DNA from: CAYVWB01 sp964455395
GTDB taxonomy: Bacteria; Desulfobacterota; Desulfovibrionia; Desulfovibrionales; Desulfovibrionaceae
Assembly: GCA_964455395.1 (NCBI GenBank)
Contig: CAYVWB010000023.1
Location: forward strand, 1 to 54,707
DNA length: 54,707 nt
Reading direction: 5' to 3'
Each line of letters begins with the position of its first letter. The stretch's first letter is position 1. The notes under the pieces were generated by a model that saw nothing but the letters and a program-made list of their open reading frames with translations, ran no database searches and was not told where the DNA came from. Positions 8,055-17,000 of the stretch are shown here, one piece after another. The translations under genes and the position numbers were made by a program.

Positions 8055-9743
8055 CTAGCCCGGATATTTCTCCATGAAGCGGCGCTCCGCCGCGGCTTCG
8101 CCGATGACGAGCAAGGAATCCCCGGAGCGCAATGGCTCCATGGGATCCGGGTTGATCTCCAGCTCCTCGCCATGCGCCACCGCAATGACGCTGCAGCACG
8201 TCTCTTCCCGCACGCCGCTTTCCATGAGCGTCTTGCCAGCGAGGGAGGGATGCACTTTCACCCGAAAGATGTTCAGCCCTTCCGTGAGGGTGAGCACCTT
8301 GCCGGGACTCAGGAGGTTGATGACCGTGTTGGAAGCCATGGTGGAGTGGGACATGACGAGGTCCGCGCCGGCTTTATGCATCACGGTGATGTTGCGGTCC
8401 AAGGTGGCGCGGCTGATGATCTGCGTGTCCGGCCGGAGCCGCCGGCAGTAGATGGTCAGGTAGATGTTCAAGTCGTCGTTGTGGGTGGTGATGAGCACGG
8501 CGGGGGCTTCGCGGATGCCTGCAGCTTCCAGCGTCTCCAGGTCGGAGGCGCTGCCGTGCACGAAGTTGGGGTGCTTCTGCACGATCTTGGGGTTCTTCTC
8601 CACGATGCGGTGTTCCACGCCGAGATGCGTGAGGGTCTCCGCTGCGGCGCGTCCCACCCGGCCTCCCCCGAGGATGAGCACGGGGTTGACGATGGGCCGG
8701 GTCTCTCCCACATACGCGTCGAAGGCGTTCAGCTGCTCACGGGTGCCGGCGAGAATGAAGACGGATTTCGGTCCGATGACGGCGTCCGGCGCTGGCGGCT
8801 CGATGCAACCGCGGTCCCACAGCGCCACGATGTTCATCCCCGTGGCTTGCCGCAGGCCGCAGTCCTTGATGGTCTTGCCGACGAGGGGCGTGGACTGCGC
8901 GGCGGCCTCGGCGATGAGCAATTCATTGAAGCGACCGATGACGTTGCTCTTGGCTCCGGTAATGAGCACGCGTCGGGCCAGCATCTCCCCCAACATGCGC
9001 ATGAACTGGAAGACGTGGGTGGCGCCGGCCAGCTGGAGGATGTCCACGGATTCCCCCGAATCCGCGTTGGCCACCACAGGGGTCTTGGGCGCCACTTCCC
9101 GCAAGGTGTAAGCGACGTTGGTGCTCTTCAAGTCGTCCGCCAGCACCACCACCATGGCGGCGTCCGCCGCGCGCAGCCGTCGGTAGGTCTTGGGGTCGTC
9201 ATAGTCGCCCACCACGGCCTTGTACCCCTGGTCCACCAGCTCCAGCGCGTGGTGCGTGTCCTGCACCAGAATACAGTACTGGTATTTGAACCGCTTGAGC
9301 CGCGTCGCCAAGCTGAGCGCTATGGGGTCCATCCCCACGATGACGAGGTGGCCCGCGGTCTTCTCCGGCATCTCCCGTGGAGCGCGGGACTTGCTCTGCG
9401 CTTCCAGAAACGGCGCATAGAAGAACTGGATGAAGGTGAACGGCAGCATCACCAGCAAGAAGACGATGCCGGAAAGCAGCACCAGAATGGAAAAGAGCCG
9501 GCCCAGATCGCTGGTGAAGGTGATATCCCCGAAACCCAGGGTGGACATGACCGTGAGCGACCAGTACAGCCCGGTGAGCCAGGAGAACTGTCGGCCCTCG
9601 TGTTCCATGATGATGTGGAACATCACACTGTAGAACAGAATGAAGAAGACCAGCAGCAGGACGAACTTCACCAGGGAGCGCAAATTGCGCTGAGCACGTC
9701 GGTCGTGCAGGAAAAAGAGCACCTGCGAGGGGATGAATTTCAT
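8055..9743 (-). CDS. Potassium channel protein with two RCK (TrkA-N/C) units
   Basis: A 562-residue two-transmembrane channel subunit: TM1 near residues 23-45, a pore loop with filter TLGFGD near residue 70, then TM2. Two cytoplasmic TrkA-N domains follow, the first starting GHLVIVGMD and the second PVLILGGGRVGR, with a TrkA-C region near the C-terminus (FRVKVHPSLAGKTL). The filter differs from TVGYGD only conservatively, so K+ selectivity is expected. Tandem RCK domains resemble GsuK/BK-type gating rings. The ATG at 9743 overlaps the upstream small gene's stop by four bases. The antiporter gene follows, giving a K+ channel/antiporter pair. Confidence 0.9.
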   Translation of the reverse strand: MKFIPSQVLFFLHDRRAQRNLRSLVKFVLLLVFFILFYSVMFHIIMEHEGRQFSWLTGLYWSLTVMSTLGFGDITFTSDLGRLFSILVLLSGIVFLLVMLPFTFIQFFYAPFLEAQSKSRAPREMPEKTAGHLVIVGMDPIALSLATRLKRFKYQYCILVQDTHHALELVDQGYKAVVGDYDDPKTYRRLRAADAAMVVVLADDLKSTNVAYTLREVAPKTPVVANADSGESVDILQLAGATHVFQFMRMLGEMLARRVLITGAKSNVIGRFNELLIAEAAAQSTPLVGKTIKDCGLRQATGMNIVALWDRGCIEPPAPDAVIGPKSVFILAGTREQLNAFDAYVGETRPIVNPVLILGGGRVGRAAAETLTHLGVEHRIVEKNPKIVQKHPNFVHGSASDLETLEAAGIREAPAVLITTHNDDLNIYLTIYCRRLRPDTQIISRATLDRNITVMHKAGADLVMSHSTMASNTVINLLSPGKVLTLTEGLNIFRVKVHPSLAGKTLMESGVREETCCSVIAVAHGEELEINPDPMEPLRSGDSLLVIGEAAAERRFMEKYPG

Positions 9744-10036
9744 GGAGCCTGGCGGGTGAGGAGCGCGGTGAGAATCGCTTCGGACTCCGCGTCGCGCAGG
9801 TAGATGTGCACTGATTCGCCGAACACGGCGCGCCGGTTCCAGCCCCCGGCGTGCGCGCACTGCGGCGCCTGCGAGGCGTCCACGACGCAGAGGTCCCGCA
9901 GTTGCTCCATGCCGTGGTTCGCAATGAGCTGGATGCGCATGGCCATGGTGATGGGCGTCAGCGTGGCGTGGTCGCTGTTTCGCTCAGTCAGGGCCAGGGG
10001 CCCCGTCCTCAGCGCCAGAAAATCCTGCAAGGTCAT
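9740..10036 (-). CDS. Small hypothetical protein upstream of the K+ channel
   Basis: A 98-residue protein starting MTLQDFLALRTG, with a GAGGA ribosome site about 10 bases before the ATG at 10036. It overlaps the channel start by four bases, so it is probably translated in the same operon. It contains a short Cys pair region (CVVDASQAPQC) and no membrane span. I do not recognise the family. Translational coupling suggests a link to channel function, but this is inference from spacing only. Confidence 0.65.
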   Translation of the reverse strand: MTLQDFLALRTGPLALTERNSDHATLTPITMAMRIQLIANHGMEQLRDLCVVDASQAPQCAHAGGWNRRAVFGESVHIYLRDAESEAILTALLTRQAP

Positions 10037-10566
10037 GGCTCGTGTTCCTCTGCATGGGAATTCGTCACCCTCCGCGCTCACCAAGCTGCGCGCAGACCTC
10101 CGCCGCCTCGCGGGCAGCAAAAGTCCTTCGCCGGCGATCCCTTGGCCATCCCGCCCCTGACGGCGTCGATGGCCCTTCCACGGCGTCGATGGCGTCGCGC
10201 TCACAGCCCCGCAAGTGCGTCGGGTCACGCGTCTTGTACCATATCCACAACTTCGGGAGTATACCCGGAGAACCGGCGGGAGACAACCGCAGCAGCGCGG
10301 CGTTCGAGGACGCGTCGGAGTTCTTTCCAGACGGCGTTCGGCAGGAGGCCCCGGGCGCGTTCAGAAAGATGTTCGGGGCGAGGCGCCGACGTGAAGCCAT
10401 ACGCGCATCTTCCCCAGAAAATGCTTGACACCTCTGGCCACATGCGCGAAAGTATCCCCAAATACCGGATTCCTACTGGACCGCGCTCCACCCCCAAAAC
10501 ACCACTGACACGCGGCTGGAGCATACACACGGCGCCCCTCGCGCCACATTCCATAGGAGGGAGCCC
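10037..10566. other. Divergent intergenic region
   Basis: 530 bases between the minus-strand K+ operon and a plus-strand small gene. It holds a 14-base direct repeat (ACGGCGTCGATGGC at 10160-10173 and 10180-10193) and a TTGACA at 10425-10430, the only promoter-like element seen; its -10 region (about 10448-10455) is poor. No gene-like frame. Confidence 0.5.
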
Positions 10567-10902
10567 ATGGCGCAACACTCAGCTTCCCACACCAACCGGA
10601 TTTGCCTCGCCGTTCGCGGCCGCACCCCCCAGGCCCGGGACGCCATCGCCCGGTCCTACAGCCCCCGCACCATCCAGCTCATGCAAGAGCTCGGCGCCCT
10701 CACTTACAACCCCAAAGTGGTGAAAGGCAGCCTCTACATCGGCGGGGCCCTGCGCGAAAAGCTCTCGGACGATCTCAGAAACGCCTTGCGTCGCGAAGGC
10801 TTGGACGTGGAGGAGATCTCCTGCCAGTTCCTCAGCGAGAAGAATCGCGAGGTGCTCTGCCGCTGCGGCGTGGAGGAAGCCTGCCCCCACCCGGCGCACT
10901 GA
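10567..10902 (+). CDS. Small conserved-looking protein with Cys-rich tail
   Basis: A 111-residue protein preceded by a strong ribosome site (AGGAGGG). Mostly basic helical sequence, ending in a Cys-containing tail (CQFL, then LCRCGVEEACPH) that could bind a metal. A hairpin terminator follows 35 bases after the stop, so it is probably a single-gene unit. No family recognised and no export signal. Confidence 0.68.
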   Translation: MAQHSASHTNRICLAVRGRTPQARDAIARSYSPRTIQLMQELGALTYNPKVVKGSLYIGGALREKLSDDLRNALRREGLDVEEISCQFLSEKNREVLCRCGVEEACPHPAH

Positions 10903-10937
10903 TCTCGCGGTCAACTTCACCAGCCCACGCACGAAAC

Positions 10938-10971
10938 AAGGCCGCCCCTCCCAAATGGAAGGGGCGGCCTT
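10938..10971. terminator. Hairpin terminator
   Basis: A perfect 12-base stem (AAGGCCGCCCCT paired with AGGGGCGGCCTT) around a 10-base loop. It lacks a long T run on the plus strand, so it may act both ways between the 10567 gene and the convergent 11023-11472 gene. Confidence 0.7.
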
Positions 10972-11022
10972 CATGCGTCTGTCCCGTGTCAGGCGTCACC
11001 TGCGGGGGACATCCGCTCGCGG

Positions 11023-11472
11023 TCAACGCGCCCGCTGCTGTGCTTGCTGCAGCTGTTGCGCCTGGATCCGCAGTTGAGTGTTGATGAGACCCGCATTGAT
11101 GCGGTTGGCTTGGTCGATCTGACGTGCACGGATTTCGTTACGCGTAGGTCCACGATAGTAAGGACCGCCGATCACGCCGCCAACCCGAGGGCCAACCCAT
11201 GGTCCGGGGGCCGCCACGTAAGGCCGCGGATGGACCACCCGAGGAGCAGGCCGCACCACCACATGAGGCGGGGGCGCCACCACCACAGGGGGCGGGATGT
11301 ATCGAGGCGGCGCCACCACCACCGGGGGCGGAGGCGGCGGGACCACCACGGGGCCGCCGATGACAATGCCGAAATGAGGCGTCCTGACGGCGACTTGCGC
11401 ATACGCTGTAGCTGTCAGTGTGGTGATCGCCAGGGCCGCTGCCAGTGCTATGATTGCGAGGATGCGCGTCAT
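11023..11472 (-). CDS. Exported Pro/Val-rich protein
   Basis: A 149-residue secreted or envelope protein. Residues 1-25 form a classical signal peptide (basic start MTR, hydrophobic core, cleavage after TAYA). The middle is a poly-Pro/Val segment (about residues 42-90, with PPPPPP and repeated VVVAPP). The C-terminal part is Gln/Arg/Asn-rich (QLRIQAQQLQQAQQ) and probably helical. The ATG is set by an AGGAGGAG ribosome site. A Fur-box-like site lies about 80 bases upstream. Function unknown; Pro-rich envelope proteins often span or coat the cell wall. Confidence 0.78.
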   Translation of the reverse strand: MTRILAIIALAAALAITTLTATAYAQVAVRTPHFGIVIGGPVVVPPPPPPVVVAPPRYIPPPVVVAPPPHVVVRPAPRVVHPRPYVAAPGPWVGPRVGGVIGGPYYRGPTRNEIRARQIDQANRINAGLINTQLRIQAQQLQQAQQRAR

Positions 11473-11551
11473 GGCTCTCCTCCTGGGCTTCGATGAGGGC
11501 CGCCTTGCCGGCGGCTCTTGGGAGCCGTCCTCCATATAGACGGCATATGTT

Positions 11552-11570
11552 GAGAATAATCATCATTCAC
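11552..11570. promoter_or_regulatory. Fur-box-like operator
   Basis: The 19 bases GAGAATAATCATCATTCAC match the classical iron box GATAATGATAATCATTATC at 14 positions by my count. It stands in a short AT-rich patch between the minus-strand exported protein (ATG at 11472) and the plus-strand promoter at 11620, so it could control either gene. Iron control is inference. Confidence 0.5.
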
Positions 11571-11619
11571 GTGCGGTCAATGCGCACACGCGGTTCTCCG
11601 ACAAGGCGCCCTCTCCGAT

Positions 11620-11649
11620 TTGACACCGCTTCGTCCTCCGGGGCATAAT
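11620..11649 (+). promoter_or_regulatory. Sigma-70 promoter for the molybdenum storage gene
   Basis: TTGACA at 11620-11625 and CATAAT at 11644-11649, separated by 18 bases. Predicted transcription start near 11656, giving a leader of about 75 bases before the ATG at 11732. Confidence 0.65.
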
Positions 11650-11675
11650 GGCTTATGCTGGAAAAAGCATAGCCG
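11650..11675 (+). promoter_or_regulatory. Hairpin or operator at the transcription start
   Basis: GGCTTATGCT and AGCATAGCC pair with one bulged base around a GGAAAA loop. The predicted transcription start falls inside the left arm, so it may be a DNA operator rather than an RNA structure. It does not have the length expected of a Moco riboswitch. Confidence 0.35.
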
Positions 11676-11731
11676 CCAGGGCTGTCAGAAGAGGCCGCAC
11701 GGCGGGACCCACAAACACGAAGGATCCTTTC

Positions 11732-12583
11732 ATGAGCAAGCTCGTACGCGAAGAAGGCGACAAGGGCCGGCTGCACATAGACACGGAGCTGATGGGCGAA
11801 TCCCTGGTCAGCAAGAAGCTTCTGCAGCGCACGGAATCGGAGGCGTATTACCGCATGCACCCGGACGTCAACGTCCTCAAGATCGGCGGACAGTCCATCA
11901 TGGACCGCGGCGCTGCGGCCATCACCCCCATTCTGGATGCGCTGCTGCAGGCCAAGGACGAACACAAGCTGCTGCTGATGACCGGCGGCGGCACGCGCGC
12001 GCGACACGTCTACAACATCGGGGTGGACCTCGGCATGCCCACCGGCGTGCTCTCCAAGCTGGGGGACAAGGTCTCCTGGCAGAACGCGGAGATGCTCGCC
12101 GTGCTCACGTCCAACCAGGGCGGCGTGCGCATCGGTCATGGCGACCATCTGGAACAGCTGAACATGTACTGCAAGCTGGGCCATCTGCCCATCACCTACG
12201 GCGTGCCGCCCTACGGCTTCTTCGAGCACCCTGCGGAGGTGGGCTCCATACCGCCCCACCGCACGGACTGCGGCGCCTTCCTGCTGGCGGAGAACATCGG
12301 CGCCAGATCCCTCATCTACCTGAAAGACGAAAAAGGCCTCTACAGCGCAGACCCGAAAAAAGCCGACAATCCCGACGCGCTGACCTACTACGACCGCATC
12401 GCCGTGAGCGAACTGCTCGCCCTGGACCTGGACGACCTGGTGGTGGAACGACCGGTGCTGACCTTCCTGAAGAACGCCAAGTGTCTGAAGGAATTCCAGA
12501 TCATCGACGCATTGCGCCATCCGGAGCACATCCACGCCGCCCTGCGGGGCGAACACGTCGGCACGATCGTCTACAAGGACTGA
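11732..12583 (+). CDS. Molybdenum storage protein subunit-like (amino acid kinase fold)
   Basis: A 283-residue cytoplasmic protein of the UMP kinase/amino-acid kinase fold. It matches the MosA/MosB pattern as I remember it: VLKIGGQSIMDRG (about residue 49), TGGGTRARHVYNIG (about 87), then PPYGFFEHP, IPPHRTDCGAFLLAE, KDEKGLYSADPKK and a final GEHVGTIV. In Azotobacter, MosA and MosB form a cage that stores molybdate as polyoxometalate clusters in an ATP-dependent way. Only one subunit is encoded here, so a homo-oligomer is implied. The ATG has an AAGGA site. It has its own promoter and a strong terminator, so it is monocistronic. A nucleotide kinase role cannot be excluded from sequence alone. 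Confidence 0.82.
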   Translation: MSKLVREEGDKGRLHIDTELMGESLVSKKLLQRTESEAYYRMHPDVNVLKIGGQSIMDRGAAAITPILDALLQAKDEHKLLLMTGGGTRARHVYNIGVDLGMPTGVLSKLGDKVSWQNAEMLAVLTSNQGGVRIGHGDHLEQLNMYCKLGHLPITYGVPPYGFFEHPAEVGSIPPHRTDCGAFLLAENIGARSLIYLKDEKGLYSADPKKADNPDALTYYDRIAVSELLALDLDDLVVERPVLTFLKNAKCLKEFQIIDALRHPEHIHAALRGEHVGTIVYKD

Positions 12584-12593
12584 AGCACTCCCC

Positions 12594-12634
12594 ACACGAC
12601 GGCGCTCCCACGCCACAGCGCCGTCGTGTTTTTC
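12594..12634 (+). terminator. Rho-independent terminator
   Basis: Perfect 13-base stem (ACACGACGGCGCT with AGCGCCGTCGTGT) and a 10-base loop, followed by TTTT, directly after the molybdenum storage gene. Confidence 0.9.
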
Positions 12635-12726
12635 CATGCAGATGGGAACCGCAAGGCTCCCCTTGCATGCCCCCAAACCTCGGGAACGTCCCGTTCATCC
12701 AGGGGCGCCGTCCTCGGGTCCGGCTG

Positions 12727-12945
12727 CTACTCGGCTTTCATGCCGCCGGAGCTGTCGCCTTCGCCTGCCGTGGGCAGATAGACGACCTCCGCGCCGGTCT
12801 TCTCGGCGATGGCGTCCAGCTCACGCTTGCGGATGTGCTCGGCGTAGAGCCTGAGGTCCCCGCCGTGCACTCCCACGATCCGGAACCGGGGCTTCATCTC
12901 CCCCTTCTCCACCTTGCGGCGTTCACGCACGAAAATAGTCGTCAT
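12727..12945 (-). CDS. Small conserved hypothetical protein
   Basis: A 72-residue charged protein starting MTTIFVRERRKVEKGE, preceded by an excellent ribosome site (GGAGAGGAG). The first 55 residues look like one compact alpha/beta domain (RFRIVGVHGGDL, then AEVVYLP) and the tail is Gly/Ser-rich. I remember similar short proteins annotated as hypothetical in Desulfovibrio genomes but cannot give a function. Confidence 0.72.
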   Translation of the reverse strand: MTTIFVRERRKVEKGEMKPRFRIVGVHGGDLRLYAEHIRKRELDAIAEKTGAEVVYLPTAGEGDSSGGMKAE

Positions 12946-13591
12946 GACGTTCTCCTCTCCCTCTGGGTATACTTGGTGACAAGTCGGTCTCGCGTTGGGG
13001 GCGGCGCGCCTTCCGCGAACACGCCGCCAAGGCGCCGGAATAGCGGCATTCCCCTATCGTTTCCGGCAGCGTGTCCTCCGGGGATACTCCAGGCCCTGCA
13101 CGGGGTCAACTCGCAGCCGAGCGCGCCGGACGTTCGCTACTTGTGGTCCGTGCGATTATTTGCCACAATTCATGAAACGGCGTCGTTCTTCCCGCCCCGC
13201 ACCGGTGTGGAGGCGATCGACGCACCCACGCTCCGCAACCCGGAAATCCCCTCCCCATGGGCGATCGATTCCGGCCTTGAGTTCTTGACATCACGACCCC
13301 CTCGCGCGCCGAGCCCCGGCGTTCCGTCGCCTGTCGCGCCGCCGAGACGCACCCAGACGCGCTGCGCCCCCTCGGGCTGTCGCGCAATCACGCTGTCTCG
13401 CTGTCACGTTGTCACATTGTCGAGTTGTCGCTCACTGATCAGCCACACCCTGCGCCACATCATGCGCAGTGCAACGAGGACATCCCTCCGTGCCGCACAT
13501 CCCCCGCCCCACGCTCCCTTCGGCTTTCTTCGCCAGGATCAGCACTGCGTTCCGCACTGCGTTCCGCACCGTGAATTTCAACAGCCCCGTC
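12946..13591. other. Intergenic region with short repeats
   Basis: About 640 bases with no convincing gene. Around 13379-13436 a TGTC-containing heptamer to nonamer recurs six or seven times (CTGTCTCG, CTGTCACG, TTGTCACA, TTGTCGAG, TTGTCGCT). GCACTGCGTTCC is tandemly doubled at 13542-13565. A GTG at 13469 opens a longer N-terminus for the next gene but reads as non-protein. Confidence 0.45.
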
Positions 13592-13831
13592 ATGCGCCGC
13601 CTGCGCCTGATTACCGGCGTCATCCTCATCGTGGTGGGCATCCCTCTGTACATACTGCCCATTCCGCTGGGCCTCGTCCTCCTTGTCCCCGGGCTCTATC
13701 TCACCCTGGGGGCCTCCAGCCACCTGCGACGCAAGCTGGTCAAACTTCGGCGGGCCTACCCCCGCATCTTCGCACGGTTACGGCCGTTGCTCATGCGTCG
13801 TACGCCGGCGCGTCGCGGGGCCTCTTCCTGA
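13592..13831 (+). CDS. Small membrane protein (PGPGW-like)
   Basis: A protein of about 79 residues with a hydrophobic hairpin: LITGVILIVVGIPLYILP, then IPLGLVLLVPGLYLTLG, and a basic tail (RRKLVKLRRAYPR). This resembles small PGPGW/DUF454-type inner-membrane proteins with two spans joined by a Pro/Gly turn. The start is uncertain: the ATG at 13592 lacks a clear ribosome site, and GTG codons at 13571 and 13469 are in frame. Function unknown. Confidence 0.55.
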   Translation: MRRLRLITGVILIVVGIPLYILPIPLGLVLLVPGLYLTLGASSHLRRKLVKLRRAYPRIFARLRPLLMRRTPARRGASS

Positions 13832-14082
13832 GTTCGGTCCGCGTATGCCAGCCACAGCGCCTGCGAGCCCAGCGCGTCAAACGCGGCGGACCCCGAAGGT
13901 CGGCGTCATGCTTGCGGAACAAGAACGGAATCATGCTGTCTGCAGAGGGCAGGGACAGGCTGACGACGCCTTGACGATGCCCGAGCCATCAGGGATAGTA
14001 CAGGTATGGTGATGATTGTCCGGCATGACACGGAGGGAACGCCCTCGTTTTCTTGCGGCCTCGCTGCGCAGGGACGGCGATA

Positions 14083-17000
14083 ATGAAAGCTTCAGCCCGT
14101 CCTTTCCCCGCACGGCTCGACCCCCGCACGATCCACGCGATGCTGAACGCGCTGGCGGACCCGGCCGTGCTCCTCGCTCCGGTGACGGGGACGCCAGGTC
14201 CGGTGGACGCGTCAGGGATGTCAGACATGGTGGAGGCAGCGGATCCGGAAGGAACGCCACGCCAGGACTCGCCTTCACCCCCCGACGGCGTCTCGGGAGA
14301 GGTTCCATCGCGATGGCGCATTCTGGCCGCCAACGACGCCTGGGCCCGACTACGCCCCGCCCACAGCCCCCTCAACGCCTCTTCCACCGCCGCCGCCCCT
14401 GACGACGACGAGTACGTGGCGCGCCTGCAAACGCTCGTCGCGCTGGACGAGCCCGCTTCCCCCGATGCCGCGGTCGATGACGCCCCCCGCGACGCCGTGG
14501 CCCGCGCTGTGGTCGCCGCTTTGGATAACATCGCTTCGCAACGCCACCGCCGCGCCACAACCGCCATGACCTTCGCCCTCGCAAACATCGCCAACAGCGC
14601 CGATAGCATATTTGACGTGTCCGGCAGGCACGCCGCCGCTCCCGTGTCGGGGAGCGCGCGCACGCATTGCCTGGTGGAGTTCTCCCAGGTGGAACACGGC
14701 GACGATGCTACAGACGCGCCCGAGACGTTTCTGGCGCTGGCGATCCACCGCCTCCATCCGGAAGGCGTCTCCTCCGCTCAGGCTCGGGACCCGCAGCCCA
14801 CGACGCGCGCCTCCGCCCTGCAGTTGCAGACGCTGGTGGACTCCAGCCTCTCCTACATCATGATCAAGGACAGGGATGGCCGCTTCCTGTTCGTCAACAA
14901 ACCCTTCGCAGCCTTCGCCAATGTGGCGCCGGAAGCGATGGTTGGACGGAGCGACTTCGAATTCCTGCCATGGGACCTGGCGGAATTCCTGCGGGAAGGG
15001 GATCTCCGGGTCTTGCGGGAGAAACAACCCCTCGTCACCGAGGAAATGGTGGACGTGCACGGCGAGACCCGCTGGTTCCTCGGCGTGCGCACACCCCTGT
15101 TGGGCGGCGACGGCGAGGCTGAAGCCGTCGGCGTGGTCGCCACCGACATCACGGACCGAGTGCGCTTCGAACGCGCCTTGAGCCGCAGCGAGGCCCGTCA
15201 CCGCAGCCTTTTCGAACGCAACGAGACGGTCATGCTGCTCATCGACCCGGAAGACGGCGCCGTGGTGGACGCCAACCCCGCGGCGGAGCGTTTCTACGGC
15301 TACGACCGCGACGCCATGCGCCGCCTTAGCATCTTCGATCTCAACGCGCAGCCCGCCCAGGAAACGCGCGGCCGCATGGCGCAGGTGAAAGCCAAGGGAC
15401 ACGGCGTCTTTCGGTTCACACACCGCACGGCCGCCGGGGAGCTTCGTCACGTGGAAGCCCGCAGCGCCTGCGTGGAGGTGGACGGAACGCAGCTGTTGCA
15501 CTCCATGATTTTCGACATCACGGACCGCCTGCGCGCCGAAGACCGCCTGCGCGAGGAGCGCGCTCGCTTGGAGCTTGCGCTTTCCAGCGGCAGGCTGGGC
15601 TTCTTCGACTGGGACGTGCCTTCCGGCGACTTCCGCTTCAACGAGGCCTTCGCGGAGAACCTGGGCTACGCGCCCGAGGAGCTTGGCGACACCTTCGAAG
15701 CCTGGCGCAGCCGTGTGCATCCGGAAGACCTGGACAACCTGCTGCAGAAGCTGGACGCTCACGACGCAGGCGAAACCGACCAGTTCGAGGCGGAACACCG
15801 CGTGCAGTGCAAGCAAGGGGACTGGCTGTGGCGCCACACCGTGGGCCGCATCATCCAGCGCGACGAACACGGCCACATGGCGCGCGTCATCGGCCTGCAA
15901 CGCGATATCCACGAGCAGAAAACCACCGCTTTGCGTCTGGCGGAGAGCGAAGCGCGCTTCCGCACCATGGTGGAACACATGCCTTTCCTCGTCCATGCGC
16001 ACGGCGACGACATGGAATACGTCTTCTGGAACCGGGAGTGCGAACGCGTCTCCGGCTACAACGTCGCCACCATGCTGCAGGACCCCAACGCCTCCACGCG
16101 GCTCTATCAGGACCCGGACCAGCTCGCTCGCGCCAGGCGCGCCCACGAACGCATGGATCGCAGCTTCGAACTCACCATCGTCACCCGCAGCGGCGAACGC
16201 CGTCATATCGCCTGGACAGCCCTCGGTGATGAGTGTCCCGTGCCCGGCTGGCGCAACTGGGAAGTGGGCGTGGACGTGACGGACCGACGCCGCGCCGAGC
16301 GCGAGCTGGCCCAGAGCGAACGCCGCCACCGCTCCTTGCTGGAGACCCTGCCCTCCGCCATCATGGAACTGGACTCCGCCGGTCGTGTCGCCTTCACCAA
16401 CGCCGCCTGCGCCACGCTGCTGGGGCTCCCGCAAGAGGAACTCCTGGACGCGGAGGCCGCCCGGTTCATCGCCGTCCCCAAAGACGCCAGAACCTTCCGT
16501 CAAACCCTTGCATCCCTCGCCGACGCCGACGCGTCCACGGCCGAAACCCGGCCCACGGCCTCCAAATCCCGACTCGTCACCCAGATGCGACGGGCGGACG
16601 GCGCCATGCGGGATGTGCAGATATCCTGGCGGATTTCCCACCGGATCACGCCGACGGAACCAGCGCAGACGCCAGACGAGACGTCGCCCCCCTCGCGAGA
16701 GACCCGCGTCGTGGTGGTCATCTCGGACATTACGGATCAGCAAACCATGTTCCGCGACCTGCAGCACGAAGCCGCCTTGAACCAGGCGCTGGCGCGGCTC
16801 ACCAGGGTGCTCACCTCCCCGGACGCCACCCTGGAAACCGTGGCTGAAGCGATCTACCGGGAAGCCCTGACCCTGACCAGAAGCCCTTACGGCTTCGTGG
16901 CCTCCATCGACCCGGAAACGCAGGAGCTGGTGTGTCACAACCTCACGGCCATGATGGACCACGGTCTCTGCACCATGGAGGACCAGCGCATCGCCTTCCC

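Noticed and set aside
11650..11731. Moco/Tuco riboswitch before the molybdenum storage gene
   Set aside because: The leader is only about 75 bases and lacks the multi-stem architecture; a simple hairpin is all that is visible.
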